Source of the DNA: Promerops cafer
Lineage: Eukaryota > Chordata > Aves > Passeriformes > Nectariniidae
Reading direction: 5' to 3'
Length of the DNA stretch: 64,000 bases
NCBI GenBank assembly: GCA_013398275.1
Contig: VZSE01011604.1
Location: forward strand, 1,637,547-1,701,546
Shown here: piece by piece, positions 38,729-49,228 of the stretch
Layout of the letters: every line of letters begins with the position of its first letter
How positions within the stretch are numbered: position 1 is the stretch's first letter
Position numbers and translations under genes: made by a program
The notes under the pieces: generated by a model
The model's input: only the letters and a program-made list of their open reading frames with translations
Databases searched by the model: none
Told to the model about the DNA's origin: nothing

Positions 38729-39680
38729 CAGCAGTGAAGTATAAGTGGAGATGAAGTAATTAACTGGCTTTCTCTGTGTTGCCAAGTTTTATTTTAGCTG
38801 CAGGTGGGAAAGTCAAACTATGAAGGAAAAAAGTACAAAACCTGTTGTTATATAGCCCAGCTGCAGTAGCAAAATCCTTGCCAGCAAGTTGAGTTGTAAC
38901 CATAGTCATTCCTTCTCTGTGCTGTAGTTTCATCTTGCCTGTTTTGAGGATGCACATAGCCAAGGAGACTCGAGCTATCATTTCTTACCAGTTTGTAGTC
39001 AAGAGCATTTGTTCAACCAAGCAATGGAAATGGAAGGGTTGGTGCACCCTCTGTTGTCCCCGTTCACCTCCAGTGCACCCCCTCCTTTCTTCACAGATGA
39101 AACTAAGAGGTGTTAACCAAGTAATTTAACATTACTATGACTGCAGGAAGAACCCAAGTTGGGGAGGTTTAGTATCAGGTTCTAAATATGTTAATATCTG
39201 AATAGGCATGCACAAATGTTGCCAGGATTTGGGGCACTATCATGTCATGATACACTTGATGCAGTAATTCTGTAAATGAACAAAGGACAAAGGACTTCAA
39301 GACTTTCTTCATTGCATAGTCAGACCTAGGGGAATGAGCACTAACTGATGACTAATCATCCTTCTGGCAGGTTCTCTACTTTCCCCTAAATGGTTTGCTT
39401 TAAAACAGCCATTTTGTCAAATTCCAGCAAATAGGTTATGCTGGCTATTGGTTTCCAGATTGATCATTTAAAATGAGGTCCCTGAAAAGCTCCTCCTGAA
39501 GAGTTTTGTCAAAAGCCATGTGCTACCTGGTGTTCTGTATTTTTAATCAAGTTGTTATCAGAAGTGATTACTTGGAAATAGTCTGTAAGGCATGTTCTGT
39601 GAAACTGAGTTGTGATTTGTTTTTATGGCTACCATTTTGATTACTTCATGGTGTAATAAATCTTTGACAAAATGAGCTAA
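38729..39680 (+). other. DDC: DDC 3' UTR with candidate poly(A) signal
   Basis: Non-coding tail after the DDC stop. The first canonical AATAAA downstream is at 39655-39660, about 930 bases past the stop. The end coordinate is an estimate placed about 20 bases after that hexamer. Transcript data would fix it. Confidence 0.5.
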
Positions 39681-42600
39681 GAAATGTGGCATCAAAAATG
39701 TTACTCTTAGTTTCTCAAATTAGCTAACAAATGAGTAAACAAGTGACAATAAAAATAGAAAGTAAGAGAACAAACCGCCAAAATCAGCTGTGGTGCCTCC
39801 ATCAGTGGTTTTCTTCCATGGACAGTGATGAATGGAAAATGAAAATTCTGGAAAACCTCTTTCTCAGAAAGTCAAATCATATATATTGGACACAAACCAT
39901 TGATACGTCATCCTGTCAAAGGCAAGCACAGTAAAGAGCTGAAAGTCAGTTAGAGATGAAAGTCAGAACAATATCAAGTCAAAAAGTACTTTTGACATTT
40001 TAAAAACATAAATTCCAGACAGTTATTTCTGTGTAAATAAGAACTACATAAGTAGTTGCTCCAAGAAAAATAATATGTAGGATTAATTTCTACATTTGCA
40101 TTTCAATCTTCCTTTCAAGGAAGATATATTAACTGATATTAACTTCTAAAGCCTCTTAAGCAATGTACAGAATTATTCAGCTTTCTTCCTCCATCCCTTT
40201 CAAGTATACTTCCTACAGTTGGGAAGTTGCAAGCAGACCAGGGAAAATGGATCAGGACAGTTAATTTGGCACCTGCTGTGCTCCTACCTCTGTCTTTCCT
40301 AATCTCTCACTTCTGGGGTACAAACTGGGAAGGATTACTACTTCCATAAGGAACTGATTTCCCAGGTAACAGTTGAAGAAAGGGATACCCAATGAATTTG
40401 GTAAAACCCAGTAATACTTGAGCAGGTGATTGACACAAGACACTACTGTCAGCTACACTGTCAGAAATTTTGATAGCATCATTCTCTTCAGCAGAACTAA
40501 TATGAAATTTAGCTTTTCTGTGGTAGCACAATGCAATAGATTGGTAGACTGAAGAGAGTGGAAAATGCTGGTAGTTGTTCCCTTTCTCTGCTACTATTTT
40601 TTTTTTTTTTAAACAACGTTATTCAGATCTCATGACCTGGAAAACAATATTCCTCCATAACACGTATCTTCCACACTGATATAATTTTACAACTTTTACA
40701 TTATGAAAACTCTAGAATCTTGGAACTGAAGAAGAATTAAACCTTCTCTTTGAGACAGACCAGTATTTTGTGTGGGAAATATATAACCATGTCTGTCCAG
40801 GAAAAAAAAACCAAACAGATTTGGATCAAAGCTATCACAGAGTAAATCCAGGATAATTCCATTGAAATGAAATGAAGCTGCTTTGGGCTTAGGTGACTAT
40901 AATTGAAATTAAAAATCTGACTAATAAGTATTGGAAAAGAAAGGCATAAGGCAAGGTACCACTAAACTGAACATAAGAAGATTCTGCTGGAAATCTGCTC
41001 CATGGAAACCAGAGCAGAGATGAATGATGCTGTGTGAACCTCAAACTGCTGTAAAACTGGGATGCAGGCAGGATGCACAACCAAACCTAGGAGAAATGTC
41101 CCCAACAGCCCAGAATTAGACATAGATCCCTTTAGACATTTGTGGGAAAATACTGCCAAAACTGACATTCAGTTAAACATTTTTCAGTATCTGGATATCA
41201 GTTTTAGAAGTGGTTGTTGTCCAGATACAAAAACTCCTGTTGGCAAAGAATTTAAGATAAAGGCTAATTTAAAATATAGATGGAGTAAAAGTTAATTTTT
41301 GTTTTGTTTTTTAAAGAAGTGACATAAGTAAATCTGTCTAATAAACAGCAGTGATGAGACCCTGGAACTACATTTCCCCATGGCTAGCCCAGTACAGGAA
41401 CCTGAAGTTCAGAGTTCTCATTTTTCTGAAATTCTAGGATGATTTGAATATGTAACCAGTGAAGGCCCTCATAGTGTTCACTCTCATAACCCTCTTTTCT
41501 CCATGTGATAATTCCTACTTAAACTATTAACATTAGGTCGTCTGAAAAGGAAATATGGGCTGTGTAATCAACTCAAGAAGAAGCATTGAAAGGAACATTT
41601 TGAAAGAAGAACATAAATGCTGTTTCTATTCTGTAGCTTCGCAATGTATCTGTGAGAAACACTGTATTTATGAATAGTTAATGTTAACCTGGATTTATTG
41701 TGCCTTGTGTGCAAAAGCTAATACAGTCTGTGCCTATGAATACTGTTTGATATTAAAAATAATTATAAAATCCCAGAACTGTACTTTAGTAGAATATCCA
41801 CATCTCAAGGAAGACTGCGGCTATTAGAGAAGGAGGAAAAAAACCTGATTTTTACTTTCAGGAACCTCAATTTATTTTTTTTTTTTTAAACTAGCAGAGT
41901 ACAGTACTTGCATTCTTAATGACAGATTATAAATATATTTTATTACTGATGGTGAAATAATGAAAATATATGTATTTATGAAAGTATTGGTAATATACTC
42001 TGAACTGCATTATAGTTATTAATTTTTTAATTTTTTATTGCCTTTACATACAAGAATCTGCTCATGGCTGTTTTGTTGTTGTTGTTGAAGGTTACTGTAT
42101 GTGATGAGTAGTAGTCACATTGAAGTTGCCTTACAACAGCAGTCTAAACCTTGAGATGTATAAACTTGAATTGCTCAAAGACAGAAGCAAAGGAGAAATA
42201 AAACTGAGAATCCTGAAGACCAGAGTGGTTGGTGGGGGCAGGTTAAATAAGCATCAATGGATAATATCTATATAGCATATGTAGAGTTTGTATGTTCTAA
42301 GTGGAAAAATAATCAGAAGTGTAATGCTCTAATTATGATTTGTGAGCTGTTGACTCCCTTTAAAATCTGTACACAAAACCTGCTGAACAGACATATAGGT
42401 TTTAATTGGCAGTATTAATAAACACAAACAAAACTACAAAGTCTCTTTGTACTTAAATAAGCTTTTCGCGTCTCATTCATGCCAGATGCACTGTAGGAGG
42501 CCCAATTTCCCCACTCCTATCAAGTCAGTGCCCTGATTTTCACCACCAAGGACTTTTTCTCAATGTGTCCTTGAAATTACTTTGCAAATGGGAGTTTGCA

Positions 42601-43480
42601 AATTTTTCTGCAGGAAGTTTCCTCCTCAGCAACAGGAGTCTGAAAAATACCTGGCCATATCCAGGGCCAGTGCCGACCGTTCTGCCAAGTTCTGCACAGC
42701 GCTGCATCTGCATCGGCCGCTGGAGCCACCTTTGGTTTGGAGCTCCGGTGCCATCCGGTAGGACAGGGAAGGGGCCCATGACATCAGTCCTGCCTGGCTG
42801 CAGCCTGCGTCCCCAAGGCTGCTTTGCTCCCTGCCTCTGTGCAATCCCAGGGAAACTGGGCAAGCATACCTCGGCAAAAATTTGATGGCAGCAGCGTCAG
42901 AAACTATTTAAATGTTAGCCCAGTTGGGTCTGAGATGATAGCTTGCATACCAGCACAGTTTAATGTGCTGTCTGCACTAATGGCATAACAAGCCTGATGT
43001 GTAACAAAAACCTGACAGGAACTGCAGGAAAGGTTCCTCACGAGAAATGAAATGTTCACCCACACAGAAGCGTCTTTGTTAATACCAGAGATGTAACTGC
43101 AGCTTAGAGTGCTAATTTGCTTCTAGATTGGTGTGCTAATTTGAACGTAGGTTGGTGTGATCCAGATGGGGACTCCACCACCACATTCAGTTCATGGGAT
43201 ACTTCCACATGGACCACCATCTTTTGCCCTGTAAAACTGTGTGTCATTCATCTTGTCCTTGTCAGAGCTGTTCTCCCAAAAAGGCCTGTGCAGCTGTTGT
43301 TTTCTGGAGTGTTAGACAGTGTTTCCTTCTGACACTTCCGTGGTGGCCCTACAGCCGGTGCCACAGGGGCAGATATGAAATAGGTGGCCGTGGAGGTCAA
43401 GTGCTTGTGTGCCTAAGGGCCAGGTACCCATCACTGGCTGGGAAGTCACCACCAGGGTTAGGGTTAGGGCTTTGTGCTTG
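39681..43480. other. DDC-FIGNL1 intergenic sequence
   Basis: AT-rich to 42,400, then more GC-rich towards the CpG island. No exon, RNA gene or mobile element recognised. A GC-richer block at 42,600-42,860 gives overlapping ORFs on both strands, but none resembles a known protein. Confidence 0.65.
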
Positions 43481-43961
43481 GGCCATCATTCATGGAACCT
43501 ACCTCCTGTGGAGCCTGTCCTGCACGGAGGGCTGTTGCCAAGGTCATAGCTCGGGACACCGCTGGCCCGGCCGCCTATGAGCTGAGCAAAGGGCATCCAG
43601 AGGGCCGCCTGACTGCCAGGAGAGGAACAAACGGCGGGCAGCTGGGGAATGCTGACGGGATGTGGCCGCCCTGCCGTTTTGGGCAGCCAAAGTCGAGTTT
43701 GACACAGGAAGAGCCACAGCAATTCTGCTCCTTTAGTCACCGGACTGAAGGTAAAGGCCTCGTCTGCCTTACAGAAATTGCGCATCTCCACGTTTCCATT
43801 TTCCACTGCTACTGAAAATGGCCTGGATAGGCAATGAACGTGACAGAACCTGTTACATTCTCCAGCCTCTCCCTTCTCGGCTGCTCTGACCTTCAGCCGA
43901 GGAGCCAAGCCCTGACCAGAAAGGTTTTTCCGAAGCGTGTGAGCAGGGCTGGCAAGGCGCG

Positions 43962-44012
43962 GGAGCCGAGACACCGGCACCAGGGGAGCCAAGACACCAG
44001 CACCAGGGGAGC
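43962..44012 (+). repeat. 23-bp tandem repeat, about 2.2 copies
   Basis: The unit begins GGAGCCRAGACACCRGCACC and recurs at offset 23 (43962, 43985, partial at 44008). It lies about 45 bases before the assembly gap in the CpG island. Confidence 0.85.
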
Positions 44013-44054
44013 GCCCGGGGCCGCGGCGGGGGCTTGGCCGGGAGACGCGGGCTG

Positions 44055-44260
44055 NNNNNNNNNNNNNNNNNNNNNNNNNNNNNNNNNNNNNNNNNNNNNN
44101 NNNNNNNNNNNNNNNNNNNNNNNNNNNNNNNNNNNNNNNNNNNNNNNNNNNNNNNNNNNNNNNNNNNNNNNNNNNNNNNNNNNNNNNNNNNNNNNNNNNN
44201 NNNNNNNNNNNNNNNNNNNNNNNNNNNNNNNNNNNNNNNNNNNNNNNNNNNNNNNNNNNN
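44055..44260. other. Assembly gap (206 Ns)
   Basis: A run of 206 undetermined bases inside the CpG island, flanked by extremely GC-rich sequence on both sides, which is the usual reason such a gap arises. Part of the FIGNL1 promoter is therefore missing, and ORFs drawn across it are meaningless. Confidence 0.99.
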
Positions 44261-44686
44261 AGCGCTGTTATCCGATTGGCGGGCGGGGCGGGGCGGGGCC
44301 GGGCGCTGAGCGGGCGCGCGCGGTTGGCGGCGGAGGCGGCGGCGGCCGGTGGGTGCGGGGAGCGGGGAGCGGGAGCGGTGCGGCCGGGACTTGGGGGGGG
44401 GGGACGGGGGAAGGGAGCAGGGAAGGGAGCGAGCTGCGGGACCCTCTGGGGACTATCGCTTCCACTTCCCTGTGCCGTGAGGGGGACCCGCCCGCCGCCG
44501 GGCCGGCCAGGGATCCTAAGCTGAGGGGCCGTGGCTGCCGGCTGGGTAGGGGCGGAGAGGGCTCCGCCATGCCCAGGCAGCTTCCCGGCTGGATTCGTGG
44601 CCTGAGGGCAGTGAAGGGGCGGCTGTGCTCGCGTGCTTGGCTGTGATTCCCTGTGCCCCGTGCGGGGCGCGCTCGTGTGTGGAGGC

Positions 44687-44711
44687 AGCGGCGGCAGCAG
44701 CAGCAGCAGCT
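44687..44711 (+). repeat. CGG/CAG trinucleotide run
   Basis: GGCAGCGGCGGCAGCAGCAG continuing as CAGCAGC in the downstream part of the CpG island. It is short, and possibly transcribed in the FIGNL1 5' region. Confidence 0.7.
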
Positions 44712-44949
44712 CCTGCCCGCTCCGCGCTGAGGCGAGCACGCACCCGAGTGCCAGATCCATTGGTGGCAGTGCTTGGATACACCCCCAGCTTCAGGCCTGC
44801 ACACGGAGTACCATGTCCTCGTCTGGGACGTGTGTGCATGTGGCTCTCTTGGAGAGAAGTTGTAAGGCTATGAGGACAGTTAATATGGATTAGACTCGGG
44901 GGAGAGAATGATGCTAGACGATGATTTAGATGTGTTTGAATAACTAAAG

Positions 44950-45455
44950 GTGGGTGTTGAGAGGGTGGATCCAGGCTCTTCTTGGTGGTGCTAAGAAATA
45001 GGACAAGAGGCAGTGGGCAGAAACTGAGGCACAGGAGATTCCACTTGGGTATGTGGAAGAACTTCTTTCCTGTAGGAGTGACCACACTGGATCAGGTTGC
45101 CCAGAGANCAAGGCACGGACCCCGCGCCCATTGGACGGCGCTCGCCTCAGGCGCAGCCAATAGGGAACGCCCGCTCTGCCGCGCGCCGTCCCTCCCAGCG
45201 CTGCCGGTGACGTCAGAGCAGCGAACCCGTCCCTCTCCCTTTCGGCCCGCCCTCCCGACCTCTGATTNTCCTGTAGGAGTGACCACACTGGATCAGGTTG
45301 CCCAGAGAGGCTGTGGAGTCTCCCTCACTGGAGGTAGTCAAGACCTGTCTGGACACAATCCTGTGCCATGTGTGCTGTGATGACCCTGCTTGAGCAGGGA
45401 GGTTGGACCAGATGACCCCCTGTGGTCTCTTCCAACCTTCCCAATCCTGTGAATA
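44950..45455 (+). mobile_element. CR1 LINE 3' end, split by a GC-rich insert
   Basis: Sense CR1 3' sequence between the CpG island and the FIGNL1 coding exon. Recognisable blocks are GGTGGATCCAGGCTCTTCTT, ACAAGAGGCAGTGGGCAGAA, GAAGAACTTCTTTCC, GGATCAGGTTGCCCAGAGAG, CTGTGGAGTCTCCCTCACTG, TGCTTGAGCAGGGAGGTTGG and TCTTCCAACCTTCCCAATCC, ending near 45455. The element is contiguous only if bases 45108-45268 and one copy of a 40-bp repeat are removed. That interruption is probably an assembly artefact (see the separate entry). Confidence 0.88.
45068..45308. other. Probable misassembly: GC-rich 159-base piece between Ns and a 40-bp duplicated flank
   Basis: Bases 45068-45107 and 45269-45308 are identical (40 of 40 by eye). 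Between them lie one N (45108), a GC-rich stretch (45109-45267) and one N (45268). The repeat is ordinary CR1 sequence. The insert is unlike CR1: it has ATTGG (45130-45134), CCAAT (45157-45161), a perfect CRE TGACGTCA (45208-45215) and many CpGs, as in a housekeeping promoter. The simplest reading is two overlapping contig ends left unmerged with a small promoter contig placed between them. Confidence 0.8.
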
Positions 45456-47150
45456 ATCAAACTGAAATTTCAAACTGGTTACCACTGTTCGCTTGTTATG
45501 ACCTTCCCTCAGTGATGACTGAATCCTTAAGAAAGTGGTGGTGAACTTGAGATTTTATGTTCTGAATTATGGAAGTATTTCATAGGGGAAAATACCTGCT
45601 ATTAAACTTGCCCTGAAGTTATGCTTTTATGTCACTTCAGGTATTTTTGATTCAACAGTTACAAAAACAATTCTGTTTACAGTGACAGCTGTTTAGAGAG
45701 AAGTAAAAGGCTGCAGCCTTTCATCTCCTGTTCACCTGTCACTCAGCTATGGATGGACGATGATGTGAGTTTGTATCAGATTCTCTAGGTGCAAGTTAGA
45801 CTTCTCACAGTGAAAAAGTTGGCAGTAACTTTTCAGAGAGAAAGTTTGACTTTTGTGGTTTTGTTTTGTTTGTTTGTTTTAATTGGGTTTGCTTGTAGAG
45901 GTGCCAGATTTGCAGGTAAAATGTGTTTTGTCTTTTCTAAACAGCTCTATAAATTTGGGCTGTAGTAAGAAAAATATTCAAACCAAAATTATTTACATTC
46001 TCATAATTTATCATGTGTGTAACCATATAAGCATATGATCAATAATCATATTCTGCTCTCTGTTGTCTAATGCTGATGTCAGACTTTTTGCAAATAATAG
46101 GGAGGACACTCTCACATAGCCTGGATTCCTTCAGTTCTGTCTCCCTAGCCTTGCATGAACACTGCACCTGATGCTTCACCTGCACTCCTACGCAGTCTGT
46201 TCCTACCTACCTGCTCCTACCTACGTTCAAATTAGCTGATCCAGAGGATTGCAACTTGATTCATACTCTGTTGGAAAGGGCACAGAATGTATGGACATGA
46301 TACTTTGCAGAGGAAGAAAATATATTGTGAACATGAGCAAATCATTTAAAGTCAAACTAAATACTCCTCCTTAGCCAAATGTCATCTTTCCTATTTCTTA
46401 AAAAGACCCAACAAGCGGAGTTTAAATTCCACTTTCTGAAACTGAGAAATAAGCATTGCTTTAAACACGCAAGAGCTTTGTTTCTCTAAAGTCTAAAATG
46501 AGGACATTTTAGTGCCTTCTAAATGGAGGAAATGGTTTTGAACATTTTCTAGTAATCTGTTAATATTTTCTGAATATGAAAGCTTGCTACATTCAGGATT
46601 ATTCATTCCATTTTTGTCTCCCCTTGGAGACACTGCACACAATTTTGCTTACTAGCTTAATTGTTTCATTTTCATTACCATCACTGTAATAAATGAAATC
46701 ATTCTGACAGTGGTGTACCCTCTGTCCTCCGCTGCACTGTGCCATATTCTGTCAAATAAGAATGAAAGCACTGGTGATTTCATTTAACAAGGCCAGTTTT
46801 TGCTTGACCATCTGTTACCATTCTTTGCAACCTACTTACCTCCCCAGGAGACCTCTGGTTAGAAGCAAACTCTCTCTTTTTTCTTTTTCCCCCACATTTT
46901 CTTTTCTTTCTTTGGACAAGGAAGAAAAGAGAGCCTCAGCGTAAATGCCTTTGCACCACAAAGCTGGTTGCTTTTTGAAAAGATAAAGTGTCCAGACTGG
47001 CCAAGTAGCTTGCAAGACCTCCTGCTCTCTTTCTCTCAGTTAAAATAATGTAGGTTTTCCTGTTTCAGTATTTAGGAAAGGGGGGAAGCAGCTGGTCCAA
47101 ATGGTGTGAAATGGCATTTTGTAACTGCAGGTATTTTCTGTCTGTTCCAG
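45456..47150 (+). other. FIGNL1: Probable FIGNL1 5' intron
   Basis: Sequence between the CR1 relic and the FIGNL1 coding exon. It ends in a good acceptor, TTTTCTGTCTGTTCCAG at 47134-47150, which suggests an intron separating non-coding first-exon sequence from the coding exon. No other feature is recognised in it. Confidence 0.6.
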
Positions 47151-47158
47151 CGTCAGTG

Positions 47159-49228
47159 ATGGAGGCCCCCACCCCCAGCGCGGTGCACCTGAGCGACTGG
47201 CAGGAAAGTTACTTTGCTGTCACCTCTGGCACCTGCACGCCCGGGCAGAAGGCAGATGGATACCGTGCCAAGATCCTGCGTATTCAGTATGCATGGGCAA
47301 ACTCCGACATCTCCCAGGTCTGTGCTGACAACCTGTTTAAGAAGTACGCAGAGAAATACTCTGCGATTATTGACTCTGGCAACGCAGAGACTGGCTTGAA
47401 TAACTATGCAGAAAACATTTTGACTTTGGCAAAGTGTCAGCAAAGTGACAGTGACAAGTGGCAATCTGCCTTGACAACAGATAATGTGTTTGAATTAAAG
47501 TGTGTGCGAGAGAGGATGCAGGCTGGCAAAATTTTCCAGAGCTCTCAGATGGCACCAACAGATGCCCGTGTACGAGCTGATAAAGGGGTCAGTGCCTCCG
47601 CTGCTCCAGCTCTTCCTAAACTCCATGTCTTCGGCAGTACCGGGGAGACTGAGCTCAGTGCTGGCTCAGCAAAATGTGCAAGTCAGGGACCAGATCTTCT
47701 TGGGCATCCCTCATCTTCCAAGTCCCTTCAAAGCAGTGTGCCTCCTGTGACCAGAACTTCAGACACACTTCCTGCCACTTCAGCCTCCTTAAGCAAACAG
47801 GTTCATCCAGGTTTCCAGGCATCTCCGCTTTTTGGAAGTAAAGAAGCCACTAATAGTACTTCTCTGAAAATGTCAGGTAACTGTTGTGATGGACAAAATT
47901 TGTCTCTTTTCAGCCAGTCAGTTGTACCTGCCTGGTCTGCAAATTCTGGGAAAAGAAAAGCATTCTATGGTCTGGTTGATGAAGGCAGCACAGCTATTCC
48001 TAGCCTTGCTCCATGTCAGGCTTCCATTTCTACAGAAACTAATGGTTTTTCAGGGCAGAGAAACAGAAATGAAGAGAGCAGTGCTCCTGGGTTTAAAACT
48101 GCAAAGGAACAGCTGTGGATGGATCAGCAAAAAAAATCTCAAAACCAACGTGCACCAGTCTCATCATATGGAGGTGTAAAAAAATCCCTGGGTGCAGGCA
48201 GGTCACGGGGTCCATTCAGCAAGTTTGTGCCTCCAGTTCCAAAACAAGATGGAAGTGAAAATGGAGGAGCACAGTGTAAACCTCATGTAGGGGAATCAAC
48301 AGACCCATTGCTGCCTGTGGATGAACGGCTGAAAAACATAGAACCAAAAATGGTTGAACTCATCATGCACGAGATCATGGACCATGGGCCTCCAGTCAGC
48401 TGGGATGACATTGCTGGAGTTGAGTTTGCCAAAGCTACTATAAAGGAAATAGTGGTGTGGCCCATGCTGAGACCAGACATCTTCACAGGCTTGCGGGGTC
48501 CTCCGAAAGGAATTCTTCTCTTTGGCCCGCCTGGGACTGGCAAGACCCTCATAGGCAAGTGCATCGCATGCCAGTCTGGAGCAACTTTTTTTAGTATCAG
48601 TGCCTCCTCTCTGACTTCCAAATGGGTGGGTGAGGGGGAGAAGATGGTCCGTGCGCTGTTCGCCGTGGCACGGTGTCAGCAGCCAGCAGTGATTTTCATC
48701 GATGAGATCGATTCCCTGTTGTCCCAGCGCGGAGAGGGGGAGCACGAGTCATCCAGGAGAATAAAAACTGAATTTCTGGTGCAGTTAGATGGGGCAACAA
48801 CCTCCTCTGAGGATCGTATCCTAGTGGTTGGAGCAACAAACCGACCCCAGGAAATTGATGAAGCTGCCCGAAGGAGACTGGTGAAGAGACTGTACATCCC
48901 TCTCCCAGAAGCCTCCGCCAGGAAGCAGATTGTCACCCGGCTGATGGCAAAGGAGCACTGCTCTCTAAGTGAAGAGGAAATCAATCTCATAGTCCAGAAA
49001 TCCGATGGGTTTTCTGGGGCAGACATGACACAGCTCTGTCGGGAAGCTTCTCTGGGCCCTATCCGCAGTCTGCAGTCCATGGACATTGCAACCATCACGC
49101 CGGACCAGGTACGGCCCATCTCTTTCCTGGACTTTGAGAGTGCCCTGAGAACGGTGCGGCCCAGCGTGTCCCCCAGGGACCTGGAGCTCTATGAAACCTG
49201 GAACCAGACGTTTGGCTGCGGCAGATGA
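47159..49228 (+). CDS. FIGNL1: Fidgetin-like 1, AAA ATPase (complete, single coding exon)
   Basis: Nuclear AAA ATPase that binds and removes RAD51 and is needed for homologous recombination and meiotic recombination control. 689 residues; human has 674. I start at ATG 47159 because it aligns with the human N-terminus (both reach VHLS[DE]WQ), has a good context (G at -3 and +4) and follows an acceptor at 47149-47150. The ATG at 47111 lies in presumed intron. Visible parts are the conserved N-terminal segment (about 1-100), a variable low-complexity linker (about 110-300), the RAD51-binding FKTA motif (312-315), KKSLGAGRSRG, the AAA domain with Walker A GPPGTGKT (456-463, Lys462), Walker B IFIDEID (Asp515, Glu516), sensor-1/arginine-finger region GATNRPQEIDEAARRRL, and a Vps4-type C-terminal helix region ending TFGCGR. 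All catalytic residues are present and the frame is open. The intron-free coding region matches mammals and is not a sign of a retrocopy. Confidence 0.98.
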   Translation: MEAPTPSAVHLSDWQESYFAVTSGTCTPGQKADGYRAKILRIQYAWANSDISQVCADNLFKKYAEKYSAIIDSGNAETGLNNYAENILTLAKCQQSDSDKWQSALTTDNVFELKCVRERMQAGKIFQSSQMAPTDARVRADKGVSASAAPALPKLHVFGSTGETELSAGSAKCASQGPDLLGHPSSSKSLQSSVPPVTRTSDTLPATSASLSKQVHPGFQASPLFGSKEATNSTSLKMSGNCCDGQNLSLFSQSVVPAWSANSGKRKAFYGLVDEGSTAIPSLAPCQASISTETNGFSGQRNRNEESSAPGFKTAKEQLWMDQQKKSQNQRAPVSSYGGVKKSLGAGRSRGPFSKFVPPVPKQDGSENGGAQCKPHVGESTDPLLPVDERLKNIEPKMVELIMHEIMDHGPPVSWDDIAGVEFAKATIKEIVVWPMLRPDIFTGLRGPPKGILLFGPPGTGKTLIGKCIACQSGATFFSISASSLTSKWVGEGEKMVRALFAVARCQQPAVIFIDEIDSLLSQRGEGEHESSRRIKTEFLVQLDGATTSSEDRILVVGATNRPQEIDEAARRRLVKRLYIPLPEASARKQIVTRLMAKEHCSLSEEEINLIVQKSDGFSGADMTQLCREASLGPIRSLQSMDIATITPDQVRPISFLDFESALRTVRPSVSPRDLELYETWNQTFGCGR

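Larger units (their letters stand above)
43480..44760 (+). promoter_or_regulatory. FIGNL1: CpG island, likely FIGNL1 promoter and first exon
   Basis: A strongly CpG- and GC-rich region interrupted by an assembly gap, about 2.4 kb upstream of the FIGNL1 coding exon. Immediately after the gap are a reverse CCAAT box (ATTGG, 44275-44279) and a run of GC boxes (GGGCGGGGCGGGGCGGGG, 44280-44300), then GCGCGCGCGG and GGCGGCGGAGGCGGCGGCGG. It lacks an obvious TATA box, as expected for a housekeeping gene. A possible first-exon donor is GG|GTAGGG at 44545/44546, but this is only a guess. FIGNL1 is the only gene start nearby in this orientation. The start site cannot be located from sequence alone. Confidence 0.7.

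Noticed and set aside
43486..44760. 424-codon - strand ORF and 270-codon + strand ORF across the CpG island
   Set aside because: Both run through 206 Ns, and their Pro/Ala/Arg-rich translations are what GC-rich promoter DNA gives by chance.
48283..49119. ORFs of 112-149 codons on the - strand
   Set aside because: They are shadows of the FIGNL1 AAA domain in the opposite strand.
47111..49228. Possibility that intronless FIGNL1 is a retrocopy
   Set aside because: The FIGNL1 coding region is intronless in mammals too, the gene is in its conserved place, and no poly(A) tail or target-site duplication is evident.
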